DNA of 64,000 bases from Spirosoma rigui (GTDB lineage Bacteria > Bacteroidota > Bacteroidia > Cytophagales > Spirosomataceae). Made by a program: the position numbers and the translations under genes. Shown piece after piece: positions 1 through 7,254 of the stretch (its first letter is position 1; each line of letters begins with the position of its first letter). The stretch is from NCBI RefSeq assembly GCF_002067135.1, contig NZ_CP020105.1:5022001-5086000 (forward strand). The letters are read 5' to 3'. The notes under the pieces were generated by a model that saw only the letters and a program-made list of their open reading frames with translations, ran no database searches and was not told where the DNA came from.

Positions 1-141
1 CTCGGCCAGTTGGTAGTCCCACATTTCGTGGCTTAGTGGCCAACCGTGAATCAGGACTACGGGGTTGCCGGTACCCTGATCCGTGTAAAATAATTTGATG
101 TCTTCGCCGGACGTATCCGTGCCTGCTTTAATGTAGCTCAT
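1..141 (-). CDS. Alpha/beta hydrolase, N-terminal fragment
   Basis: The first 47 codons of a gene that runs off the left edge. The start ATG is at 139-141. The fragment reads as a short beta-strand lead-in followed by VVLIHGWPLS, the HG oxyanion-hole turn of alpha/beta hydrolases. HGWPLS is typical of the chloroperoxidase/esterase branch that acts on small esters or peroxides. The nucleophile elbow and catalytic Asp/His lie outside the window, so substrate and exact subfamily cannot be judged. It points away from radA, and an array of inverted repeats lies between the two genes. Confidence 0.8.
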   Translation of the reverse strand, partial: MSYIKAGTDTSGEDIKLFYTDQGTGNPVVLIHGWPLSHEMWDYQLAE

Positions 142-176
142 AACGAAAGAATTGTAAATGCGTTGAGTTTTTTTTC

Positions 177-239
177 TATCAATTAACTGTATGTACGTAT
201 AATAGTTTGCCAGCGATTTCCTTTACGCGTTAATTGATA
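177..239. repeat. 11-bp inverted repeat upstream of the hydrolase
   Basis: TATCAATTAAC at 177-187 is repeated in exact inverse at 229-239, with 41 bases between. It lies about 36 bases upstream of the hydrolase start, where an operator or a hairpin in the leader would sit. No regulator is identified. Confidence 0.4.
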
Positions 240-244
240 TACTT

Positions 245-258
245 ATCCCGTACGGGAT
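245..258. repeat. Perfect 14-bp palindrome
   Basis: ATCCCGTACGGGAT at 245-258 is its own reverse complement. It lies between the hydrolase leader and two larger hairpins. It could be a dimeric regulator site; this is inference only. Confidence 0.4.
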
Positions 259-275
259 TGCTCTTTTCCTTTTAA

Positions 276-321
276 GCGGACAGAATTTTGTCTGTAAGCT
301 TCTGAACAAAATTCGGTCCGC
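276..321. repeat. Long inverted repeat (hairpin)
   Basis: Positions 276-291 pair with 306-321 at 15 of 16 positions. The arms begin GCGGAC and contain GAATTTTGT. The loop is 14 bases. It directly abuts the next hairpin at 323. It may be a second terminator element behind radA or part of a repeat family. Confidence 0.5.
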
Positions 322-322
322 G

Positions 323-396
323 TAAGACCAACAAAGGAGGGTCAGGACGATAGGCAACAGTTCGCCTTTCATCCTGACCCTCCTTTGTTGGCCTTA
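323..396 (-). terminator. Terminator-like hairpin behind radA
   Basis: Positions 323-347 pair with 372-396 at 24 of 25 positions, around a 24-base loop that holds a further small hairpin. It begins 12 bases beyond the radA stop codon, so it is well placed to end radA transcription or protect its 3' end. No long T tract follows, which is common for Bacteroidota hairpins. Confidence 0.55.
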
Positions 397-407
397 TGTT
401 AATACCC

Positions 408-1793
408 CTACATCAGTACACCCTGAAAGACTTCGTCGAGCCGCGACACGGGCCGGATATTGATCCTGTAGTTTTTCGTGTCCAGCCCTTTCAGGTTATA
501 CTTCGAGATGAACATTTGCTTGAAACCCAGCTTTTCCGCTTCGGCAATGCGCGACTCAATCCGGCTCACGGCCCGTACTTCGCCCCCCAGCCCCACCTCG
601 GCGGCAAAAGCGACCGACGGCGGAATGGCAATATCTTCGTAGCTCGACACAACAGCCGCGCAAACCGCCAGATCGATGGCCGGATCTTCGACCCGCAGGC
701 CACCCGCGATGTTCAGGAAAACGTCCTGCTGACCCAGCCGAAAACCGCCACGTTTTTCCAGCACGGCCAGCAGCATGTTCAGCCGTTTGGCGTCGAAGCC
801 GGTACTGCTCCGCTGGGGAGTGCCATAAGTAGCCACGCTTACCAGCGCCTGCGATTCAATGAGCAGCGGGCGGTTTCCCTCCAGCATTGACCCAATGGTT
901 ACGCCACTCAGGGCTTCGTCGCGCTGTGAGATCAGGATTTCGGAGGGGTTGGTGACCTGCCGCAGGCCGGAACCGAGCATCTCGTAGATACCCAGCTCGT
1001 CGGTACTGCCGAAGCGATTTTTGTTGGTCCGTAAAATCCGGTAGGTCGTATGCCGGTCGCCCTCAAACGTCAGCACGGTATCGACCATGTGTTCGAGGAC
1101 CTTAGGGCCAGCCAGCGTTCCTTCCTTCGTGATGTGACCGATCATAAAGACAGGAACGCCCGACTCTTTGGCGTACTTCATGAACTCAGCCGTGCACTCC
1201 CGTACCTGCGATACACTGCCTGCCCCCGACTCTACCAGCGAGGACTGCATAGTCTGGATGGAGTCAATGATCAGGATTTCGGGCTCAAAATGCTCTACCA
1301 CCCGGAATATATTCTGGGTCGACGTTTCGGTCATAACGTGGCAATCGCTGGTGGGCGCGTCCAGCCGTTCAGCCCGCATCTTAATCTGCTGCTCGCTTTC
1401 TTCACCCGATACGTACAGGACGCGCAACCCCGCCAGACTAAGGGCAATCTGGAGCATGAGCGTCGATTTGCCAATGCCGGGTTCCCCACCGATCAGCACC
1501 AGTGAACCGGCTACGATGCCCCCGCCCAGCACGCGGTTCAGTTCACCATCGGTAGTGTGAATACGCGGTTGTTCTTCGTAGTTAATAGCGTGGAGCGCTT
1601 TGGGCTTGGCAGCGATCTTGAGGTTGCCCGGCCCGGCCGATGGGCTACGCCAGCCACCTTTTTCGGGTTCGTCTTTCTGGACAACTTCCTCAACGATGGT
1701 GTTCCACTCGCCACAGGTAGGACACCGGCCCATCCACTTGGCCGTCTGCTGGCCACAACTCTGACAGAAATACGTAGTTTTTAATTTGGCCAT
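408..1793 (-). CDS. radA: DNA repair protein RadA
   Basis: RadA is a RecA-related ATPase that drives branch migration of recombination intermediates. The 461-residue product has every family mark. An N-terminal C4 zinc finger uses Cys10, Cys13, Cys24 and Cys27. The Walker A loop GGEPGIGKST is at 102-111. The RadA-specific KNRFG motif is at 258-262. The C-terminal third is a Lon-protease-like domain (RVEDPAIDLAVCAA region) without a protease role. Length matches the usual 450-460. The ATG start at 1791-1793 places the zinc finger at the expected distance. It is a single-gene unit flanked by hairpins downstream and a 203-base gap upstream in which no clear promoter box is visible. Confidence 0.97.
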   Translation of the reverse strand: MAKLKTTYFCQSCGQQTAKWMGRCPTCGEWNTIVEEVVQKDEPEKGGWRSPSAGPGNLKIAAKPKALHAINYEEQPRIHTTDGELNRVLGGGIVAGSLVLIGGEPGIGKSTLMLQIALSLAGLRVLYVSGEESEQQIKMRAERLDAPTSDCHVMTETSTQNIFRVVEHFEPEILIIDSIQTMQSSLVESGAGSVSQVRECTAEFMKYAKESGVPVFMIGHITKEGTLAGPKVLEHMVDTVLTFEGDRHTTYRILRTNKNRFGSTDELGIYEMLGSGLRQVTNPSEILISQRDEALSGVTIGSMLEGNRPLLIESQALVSVATYGTPQRSSTGFDAKRLNMLLAVLEKRGGFRLGQQDVFLNIAGGLRVEDPAIDLAVCAAVVSSYEDIAIPPSVAFAAEVGLGGEVRAVSRIESRIAEAEKLGFKQMFISKYNLKGLDTKNYRINIRPVSRLDEVFQGVLM

Positions 1794-1996
1794 TCGATAT
1801 GAGGAGATAATGGCTGCTGTAGAACAAATAAATAGGGGTAACTAAACCTTCGGCTGTCTGTAGTATCAAACCGGCAGATTACCACCATTCACCTACACAT
1901 TACTCATTATTTAAACGCCGTTTCCTCGAAATAAGTTGACCCGGGGCAACGCTAACTCCGACTGAACGTTTAACTACTAATCTAATTAATACAACT

Positions 1997-2671
1997 ATGA
2001 AGAAAACCATTCTTTTCGCTACGTTATGTCTTCTACCGGCTCTGTCGTTTGCGCAGGGCGGTTTCCAGATCGGTATCAAAGGGGGCGTCAACCTCTCCAA
2101 GCTTTCATTCGGCAACTTTGTGTCTACCAGCGCCAATGCCAACGGATCACCTTCCGTCAGCGTCGATGGCCAGACTTTCCGCAATAACCTGAGTGAGAGT
2201 TTCGCCAGCAAGACGGGTACCTCGTTCGGCGTTTACACCCGTATTGGTGGTAACCTCTTTATCCAGCCTGAGGTGCTTTATTCGACCCGGGCCGGTTCCT
2301 TCTCCATCCTCCGCAACGGCGTATCGGAAGACGTCACCGTTAAGACCACCAGTTTTGACGTTCCCGTTCTGCTTGGTATCAAGGGAGGCCCCATCCGGGT
2401 TATGGCGGGTCCGGTCTTCTCATTCCGCATCGACGACAACCAGCGGCTGGGGCAGGCGTTAAGCCAGTACACCAATGGTTCGCTGAACGATGCCTGGTCA
2501 AAAGCCTACTACGGCTACCAGGTTGGCGGTGGTCTTGATCTGGGTTCGCTGGGTCTCGACGTACGGTATGAGGGTAACCTGAGCGACATTGCCAACGTTA
2601 ACAACGCTGGCGGTCAGTTCGGTCAGCGGTTTAAGTCGTGGCAGGTGACCCTGGCCTACAAGCTGTTCTAG
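1997..2671 (+). CDS. Outer-membrane beta-barrel protein (PorT/OMP_b-brl type)
   Basis: A 224-residue exported protein. A signal peptide spans residues 1-19, ending SFA before Gln20. The mature part is made of alternating polar and apolar strands rich in Gly and aromatics (FQIGIKGGVNLSKL at the start, WQVTLAYKLF at the end), with the C-terminal Phe typical of outer-membrane barrels. This matches the small porin-like OMP_b-brl_2 family, common in Bacteroidota, often annotated as porin family or PorT. No enzymatic motif is visible. The likely role is structural or pore-forming in the outer membrane. It stands alone and is followed by a strong hairpin. Confidence 0.85.
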   Translation: MKKTILFATLCLLPALSFAQGGFQIGIKGGVNLSKLSFGNFVSTSANANGSPSVSVDGQTFRNNLSESFASKTGTSFGVYTRIGGNLFIQPEVLYSTRAGSFSILRNGVSEDVTVKTTSFDVPVLLGIKGGPIRVMAGPVFSFRIDDNQRLGQALSQYTNGSLNDAWSKAYYGYQVGGGLDLGSLGLDVRYEGNLSDIANVNNAGGQFGQRFKSWQVTLAYKLF

Positions 2672-2724
2672 TACTGATCGCGCGGTAAACGCTACTGGCT
2701 GCGGCCTTGATCCGTGGCATAACT

Positions 2725-2774
2725 AACACAAAGGGACGTAGTGAGCGGTTTGCTCATTACGTCCCTTTTGTGTT
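2725..2774. terminator. Intrinsic terminator-like hairpin after the barrel gene
   Basis: AACACAAAGGGACGTAGTGAGC at 2725-2746 pairs with 2752-2774 almost throughout, leaving a loop of about 5 bases. It lies 54 bases past the barrel gene stop, and the right arm carries TTTTG. It probably works for the plus strand. Confidence 0.7.
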
Positions 2775-2783
2775 GAAACAACA

Positions 2784-2827
2784 AACCGTTGCTGTCCAGT
2801 CCATTTCAGGAAATTGCAGCAACGGTT
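2784..2827 (-). terminator. Possible terminator of the first LytTR gene
   Basis: AACCGTTGCTG at 2784-2794 is matched in inverse at 2817-2827 with a 22-base loop. It lies 62 bases beyond the stop of the LytTR gene at 2890. A long loop and lack of a T tract make this tentative. Confidence 0.35.
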
Positions 2828-2889
2828 GTCGATTCAATTAACCCACTAAGTACGAATAGATCAGGTGCTGTGACCCTGGGCAACGGTGC

Positions 2890-3309
2890 CTAGTTAAACA
2901 CCCGCTGCCAGTATTGCCCCAGCTGAAAAGTAATGTCCTTCATCCGCCGTCGGGAGATGGCTACCTCCCGGCCGTCGGCCAGACGCACCTGCCGCTCTTT
3001 GTTAAACACGCCCCGTTGCACGTACGCCAGATTCACGATGTATGACTTGTGGATGCGCAGGAAGATCGAGCCGTCAAGCGTCTTTTCGAACTCTTTAAGC
3101 GTTTTTGACACCAGGTACCGCTTGCGGTCCCGCGTGTGTAGAAATGTATAATTCCCTTCTCCTTCGAGGCAGAGAATATCGTCGACAGAAATGAAAATAG
3201 TCCGGTTTACGTACGGTAGAGCGATGCGGTGAGAGCCCCGCTGATAGCTGGCCGGAAAGTGGGGAGAAACAACGAGCGGCTGGATAGATGAGTAAGAAAT
3301 AGATTCCAT
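2890..3309 (-). CDS. Standalone LytTR DNA-binding protein
   Basis: A 139-residue protein. About residues 25-135 form a LytTR domain, the beta-strand DNA-binding fold usually attached to a response-regulator receiver. Typical pieces are visible: VDDILCLEGEGNYTFLHT, LVSKTLKEFEK, FLRIHKSYIVNL and the C-terminal EVAISRRRM. No receiver Asp or other sensor domain precedes it, only about 25 polar residues, so it cannot be controlled by phosphorylation in the usual way. It is a paralogue of the next gene, with the same orientation and layout. Its targets are unknown; LytTR proteins bind paired direct repeats near promoters. Confidence 0.9.
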   Translation of the reverse strand: MESISYSSIQPLVVSPHFPASYQRGSHRIALPYVNRTIFISVDDILCLEGEGNYTFLHTRDRKRYLVSKTLKEFEKTLDGSIFLRIHKSYIVNLAYVQRGVFNKERQVRLADGREVAISRRRMKDITFQLGQYWQRVFN

Positions 3310-3552
3310 GAGCAGAGTGTTTTGGTTCGTTATGTGATTGATGAAACAAAACTACCCGGACCCGTTGATTTCAAAAAGAAAGGGCCAATCAGTAATGGCT
3401 AACCTTTCAGATTAACCTATTACTAATCAGCCATTTATGTGATTTTATGCTTAAATCTTCGAGTGAATGTACGGCTTGTATTACGTAAAACTACGTACCG
3501 CCAGCAGAAGGTCACTTACGGCCCCGGGGCGGTATAGTACGGCACCAGCTAA

Positions 3553-3984
3553 CTAGCTGATAGCGATGGGTTGGAAGTCGCGGATACGATCCATAAACAT
3601 CTGTGCTCGCCGACGTGAGATCTTTACTTGCTGACCATCGGTCAATTCAAGTTCACCTTCTTTTTTAACGAAGAATTTGCGAACGAAACCCAGATTCACA
3701 ATGCACGATTTGTGCACCCGCACAAAGGCCTGTCCATCGAGCAATGTCTCATATTCTTTCAGCGTACGGGACACGAGCATTTTTGTACCGTCTTTCAGAA
3801 AGAAATTTGTGTAATTACCGGAACCTTCCAACCGAACAATTTCGTCTACAGAAACTGTGCGTTTACGATCATAAAAAGGAATCAACAATTTTTGAAGGCA
3901 TGTGGAATCGGCAATTTTTTCCACACTTTTGTGGAAAGGAATAGACATTGGGTCGAAGATGGAGTCGTTAGCAAATGCTTTCAT
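3553..3984 (-). CDS. Standalone LytTR DNA-binding protein, paralogue
   Basis: A 143-residue protein with a LytTR domain at roughly 35-138: VDEIVRLEGSGNYTNFFL, LVSRTLKEYET, FVRVHKSCIVNLGFVRK and QVKISRRRAQM. No receiver domain is present. It is clearly similar to the neighbour ending at 2890 and probably arose by duplication; the 243-base gap and different N-termini suggest separate control. The ATG at 3982-3984 is used; a second Met at residue 13 is possible. The gene is divergent from pheS across a 370-base gap. Confidence 0.9.
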   Translation of the reverse strand: MKAFANDSIFDPMSIPFHKSVEKIADSTCLQKLLIPFYDRKRTVSVDEIVRLEGSGNYTNFFLKDGTKMLVSRTLKEYETLLDGQAFVRVHKSCIVNLGFVRKFFVKKEGELELTDGQQVKISRRRAQMFMDRIRDFQPIAIS

Positions 3985-4312
3985 AATCGTTTTGGAAGAT
4001 GTTTGATTGACAATGTTTTAGGGTTGATGGTCAGTTACTTAATACGTAATTGTACTGTCTGAAACTGCCCGTGCGGATAAGCACCCTACGCATACTATTT
4101 ACAAGAATCAGACCTACTTCTATGGAGTAGCCCCCGTTCGCTTGGTTAGTTCTACAACTAGCTATTTATCAGTATTATTTTACCGTTTAATCAAGAAATA
4201 AATAATAGCCCCTTTTCCACACCCGCATTTTTCGCCCCTCCGCAAGCGCCCGACTACCGGTACTGTGTAGTGGCTTCGCGGGCATATCGTAAGGCCATGC
4301 GTGCTTTTTGCG
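3985..4312. other. Long intergenic gap between LytTR and pheS
   Basis: No coding region, tRNA or repeat is recognisable here. The stretch is more AT-rich than its surroundings up to about 4210 and then becomes GC-rich. It must hold the promoter of the LytTR gene reading left, but no perfect TAnnTTTG box is seen on that strand. Confidence 0.5.
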
Positions 4313-4320
4313 TACCTTTG
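4313..4320 (+). promoter_or_regulatory. Bacteroidota -7 box for pheS
   Basis: TACCTTTG fits the Bacteroidota -7 consensus TAnnTTTG. It ends 34 bases before the pheS ATG, giving a predicted leader of about 28 bases. No convincing -33 TTG is seen. Confidence 0.65.
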
Positions 4321-4354
4321 TGGCTAGGCTAAAGACCCCCTATGAACACCGTCT

Positions 4355-5428
4355 ATGCTGGATAAAGTAAAGACCATTGCTGAAGAAATTGAACACTATA
4401 CCGTTACCTCGAAAGAACAACTGGAGCAGTTTCGCCTGCAGTTTATCGGTCGGAAAGGCGTAGTGACCGAATTATTTGACGGGCTCAAACAAGTACCGGC
4501 CGACGAGCGCCGGGCTGTTGGACAAGCCCTGAACGGATTGAAGAACCTGGCGCAGGAACGGTTCGATTCATTCAGCCAGGCCCTCGAAGCCCAGCAGGAA
4601 TCGGCCGGCAGCACCCCGCCCATCGATCTGACGCTCCCCACGGTACCCAACCTGAGCGGAACCCAGCACCCGCTGAGCCTGGTACGGCAACGCATCATTC
4701 AGATATTCGAGCGCATCGGTTTTAACGTAGCCGACGGCCCTGAAATCGAGTCGGACTGGTACAACTTCGGTGCCCTGAATTTTCCCGACAACCACCCCGC
4801 CCGCGACATGCAGGATACGTTTTTCGTGGAAAAAGCAGCCGAAGGCAACGCCGGTTCGGGCGACATGCTGCTGCGTACGCACACCTCGAACGTCCAGATC
4901 CGGTTGATGGAGCGCCAGCGGGCCAACGCCGACGGCACCAATACGTTCCAGCCCATCCGGTCGATCATGCCCGGCCGGGTATACCGCAACGAAACCATAT
5001 CCGCGCGGGCGCACTGCATGTTCCACCAGGTGGAGGGCATCTACATTGACCGCAACGTTGGCTTCAAGGACCTCAAGGACACGCTGTATCATTTCGTGAA
5101 GGAGATGTTCGAGCCGGGCACCCAGATCCGGTTCCGGCCTTCTTATTTCCCCTTCACCGAACCCAGCGCCGAAATCGACATTTCCTGCCAGATTTGCGGG
5201 GGCAAAGGCTGTAACATCTGCAAACACAGCGGCTGGGTCGAAATTGCCGGATCGGGTATGGTCGACCCGCAGGTTATTGCCAACTGTGGTATCGATCCCG
5301 AAGAGTACACCGGTTTCGCCTTCGGCATGGGGATCGAGCGGATCACACAGCTCAAATACGTAGTCAACGACCTCCGCCTGTACACCGAAAACGATGTCCG
5401 GTTCCTCCGGCAGTTCGAAGGAGTTTAA
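4355..5428 (+). CDS. pheS: Phenylalanine--tRNA ligase alpha subunit
   Basis: The catalytic subunit of the PheST tetramer that charges tRNA-Phe. Its 357 residues start with the helical tRNA-binding arm and continue with the class II synthetase core. Motif 2 is visible as MPGRVYRNETISARAHCMFH from residue 205, and motif 3 as GFAFGMGIERI from about 320. Between them a CxxC-x4-CxxC cluster (Cys278, 281, 286, 289) matches the zinc-like knuckle present in many bacterial PheS but absent in E. coli. The pheT partner is not adjacent, so alpha and beta are encoded separately. The promoter box at 4313 fits this start. Confidence 0.97.
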   Translation: MLDKVKTIAEEIEHYTVTSKEQLEQFRLQFIGRKGVVTELFDGLKQVPADERRAVGQALNGLKNLAQERFDSFSQALEAQQESAGSTPPIDLTLPTVPNLSGTQHPLSLVRQRIIQIFERIGFNVADGPEIESDWYNFGALNFPDNHPARDMQDTFFVEKAAEGNAGSGDMLLRTHTSNVQIRLMERQRANADGTNTFQPIRSIMPGRVYRNETISARAHCMFHQVEGIYIDRNVGFKDLKDTLYHFVKEMFEPGTQIRFRPSYFPFTEPSAEIDISCQICGGKGCNICKHSGWVEIAGSGMVDPQVIANCGIDPEEYTGFAFGMGIERITQLKYVVNDLRLYTENDVRFLRQFEGV

Positions 5429-5437
5429 AAAGAAGCA

Positions 5438-5523
5438 AGAAGGGGAAGAAAGCAGGAGGGAGAAAGGGGAACAGACACCTGTTCAATTTATCCCTTTCCT
5501 CCCTCCTGCTTTCTTCCCTTTCT
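5438..5523 (+). terminator. Purine/pyrimidine inverted repeat between pheS and xseA
   Basis: Positions 5438-5470 pair with 5491-5523 at 30 of 33 positions. The left arm is almost entirely purine (A/G, one C) and the right arm almost entirely pyrimidine. The 20-base loop includes GAACAG/CTGTTC, which can form its own hairpin. It begins 10 bases after the pheS stop and ends 32 bases before xseA. It probably terminates pheS, but the composition is unusual. Confidence 0.6.
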
Positions 5524-5554
5524 TCCTTTACATCATTTTCTCTTCCCCCTTTCC

Positions 5555-6751
5555 ATGAATCCTATTCGCCTTTCTGACCTGGCCTTCACGATCGAAGCCG
5601 TTCTTGACGAAGCGTTCGGCCAGAAAGTGCTGTGGGTAGTCGCCGAAACGAGCGATATCAAGAACTACCCCGACCGGGGATACTGCTTTCTAACCCTCGT
5701 GGAGCGCGAAGCCGGTCGGGAAACGCTGGCCAAGCTCGACGCCTGTATCTGGCGGAAGAACTACCACACTATTCGTGACTTCGAAAGTGCCACCGGCGTT
5801 GCCTTCGCCCGGAACATTCAGTTGCTGCTCATGGTAGCGGTCAGTTTCAGTCCGGTTTACGGACTACGGGTCGAGATCCTGAAAATTGACCCCTCCTACA
5901 CCCTCGGTAATCTGGAGCGCGAACGTCAGGCAGTGCTCGACGCCCTCGTTGAGCAGCATCCCGATCTGGTCTGGCTCGAAGCCGGGCAGTACATCACCGC
6001 CAACCAGTTGCTACCCAGGCCAGCCGTTATCCAGCGAATTGCCCTGATTTCGGCACCCGGCTCCGATGGCTGGCGAGACTTCCGGCACGAACTGACCCAG
6101 AATGCGTACGGATATACGTTTGAGGTTGACGAGTACCTGACGCAGGTGCAGGGAGCCGGTGCTGAACGGGCGATTTGTGGGCAGTTGGAACGCATTCGTC
6201 AGAGTGACCTTCCGTACGATGCGGTTGTTATTGTGCGGGGCGGGGGCTCCCAACTGGATTTTGGCTCTTTCGATACTTTTCTGATGGGGTACACCGTAGC
6301 CGGTTTTCCCACGCCAATCTTCGCCGGCATCGGCCACGAGCGAAATGTCAGCCTGACGGATATGCTGTGTCACGAAAGTGTAAAAACACCCACCAAGGCC
6401 GCGGCTTTCCTGATTGACCACAACAGGCAGTTTGAAGAAGCCTGCCTTCGACTGCGCGACCGGCTGGGTACCGTTGCCCGCGACGCCGTTCTGACGGCCC
6501 GCGAGCAGTTGGACAGTGAGACCGAACGGCTGCGGTTTGTGATGCACAATTACTTCCGCGACCAGCATACCAATCTGGCGGAAAAAGCCGTTACCCTGCG
6601 CCACCTCGACCCTGCCAATGTACTCCGGCGCGGCTATGCACTGCTGCTGCGTAACGGGCGTATCCTGACCAGCGTTAGCGATGTCAACCCCAATGAGACG
6701 CTGCAGGTACAGTTACGGGACGGGCTCATTACGGTGACCAACGAACCGTAG
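5555..6751 (+). CDS. xseA: Exodeoxyribonuclease VII large subunit
   Basis: XseA is the catalytic subunit of exonuclease VII, which degrades single-stranded DNA to oligonucleotides. The 398-residue product has an N-terminal OB fold (about 1-105) and the nuclease core, with the signature RGGGS near residue 225, GIGHE at 258-262 and TPTKAAAF after it. The usual Asp after GHE+1 (GHERD in most family members) is Asn264 here. The C-terminal coiled-coil region binds XseB. The ATG start at 5555 precedes a normal N-terminus. xseB follows after 100 bases, so the two are probably co-expressed. Confidence 0.95.
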   Translation: MNPIRLSDLAFTIEAVLDEAFGQKVLWVVAETSDIKNYPDRGYCFLTLVEREAGRETLAKLDACIWRKNYHTIRDFESATGVAFARNIQLLLMVAVSFSPVYGLRVEILKIDPSYTLGNLERERQAVLDALVEQHPDLVWLEAGQYITANQLLPRPAVIQRIALISAPGSDGWRDFRHELTQNAYGYTFEVDEYLTQVQGAGAERAICGQLERIRQSDLPYDAVVIVRGGGSQLDFGSFDTFLMGYTVAGFPTPIFAGIGHERNVSLTDMLCHESVKTPTKAAAFLIDHNRQFEEACLRLRDRLGTVARDAVLTAREQLDSETERLRFVMHNYFRDQHTNLAEKAVTLRHLDPANVLRRGYALLLRNGRILTSVSDVNPNETLQVQLRDGLITVTNEP

Positions 6752-6851
6752 ACAGTCATTGGCTTTGGCAGCTACCGACAATTCGTTACGATTGACGCCA
6801 AACCGTCGACAAAACCCTTCCGTTATCGACAATTGTTTCTAATTTTATAGC

Positions 6852-7040
6852 ATGACCTATCAGGACGCATACGACCAGCTCACTACCCTCGTCGACGAGA
6901 TCGAGAATGAGCAGGTACCCCTCGATGAGCTGCCGGGAAAGATCCAGTTAGCTACTGAACTAATCACATTTTGCCAGGAACGGCTTCGGGCGGTAGAAAC
7001 TGACTACCAGAAGGCAATTGAACGGCTGCCGAAGCGGTAA
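6852..7040 (+). CDS. xseB: Exodeoxyribonuclease VII small subunit
   Basis: A 62-residue, all-helical protein with the XseB pattern: YQDAYDQLTTLVDEIENEQV, then LDELPGKIQLATELI, then CQERLRAVETDYQKAIERL. Several XseB copies coat the coiled coil of XseA in the holoenzyme. It sits directly downstream of xseA, as in most Bacteroidota. Length is normal for the family. Confidence 0.93.
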   Translation: MTYQDAYDQLTTLVDEIENEQVPLDELPGKIQLATELITFCQERLRAVETDYQKAIERLPKR

Positions 7041-7069
7041 AAGGGCGAATTTATACCCGATCGCTATAC

Positions 7070-7077
7070 TACCTTTG
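7070..7077 (+). promoter_or_regulatory. Candidate -7 box for the DUF937/OmpA-like gene
   Basis: TACCTTTG matches TAnnTTTG. It lies 173 bases before the ATG at 7251, so the leader would be about 165 bases and would contain the small frame at 7171. Confidence 0.5.
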
Positions 7078-7170
7078 CCAAACCTTACCTAATTTTAACC
7101 CGGAGTCATTACTTCTGAGTGGTATTTCTGTCATATATCTTTCAGGGGCTCAGACTCCATACTACTATTC

Positions 7171-7254
7171 ATGGGGGCAACTGCGTTTATTACTGGTCGT
7201 GATGTGAATGATAACGGCCCCTATACTGCCTTATCGAGCTATTTTACTGTATGA
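7171..7254 (+). CDS. Possible 27-residue leader peptide
   Basis: ATG at 7171 opens 27 codons ending in a TGA at 7252-7254 that overlaps the ATG of the next gene (ATGA). The peptide (starting MGATAFITGRD) has no known motif. The stop-start overlap is the sort seen in translational coupling, and the frame lies inside the predicted leader. It may equally be chance. Confidence 0.25.
   Translation: MGATAFITGRDVNDNGPYTALSSYFTV

Noticed and set aside
3497..3534. TACCGCC...GGCGGTA pair as terminator of the second LytTR gene
   Set aside because: The stem is only 7 bp with a 24-base loop, too weak to claim.
3985..4312. tRNA or riboswitch in the pheS upstream gap
   Set aside because: No cloverleaf or T-loop motif and no recognised riboswitch core could be traced by eye.
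4568..5227. 219-codon open frame on the minus strand across pheS
   Set aside because: It mirrors the pheS reading frame, has no family pattern, and pheS is certain. GC-rich genes often leave open antisense frames.
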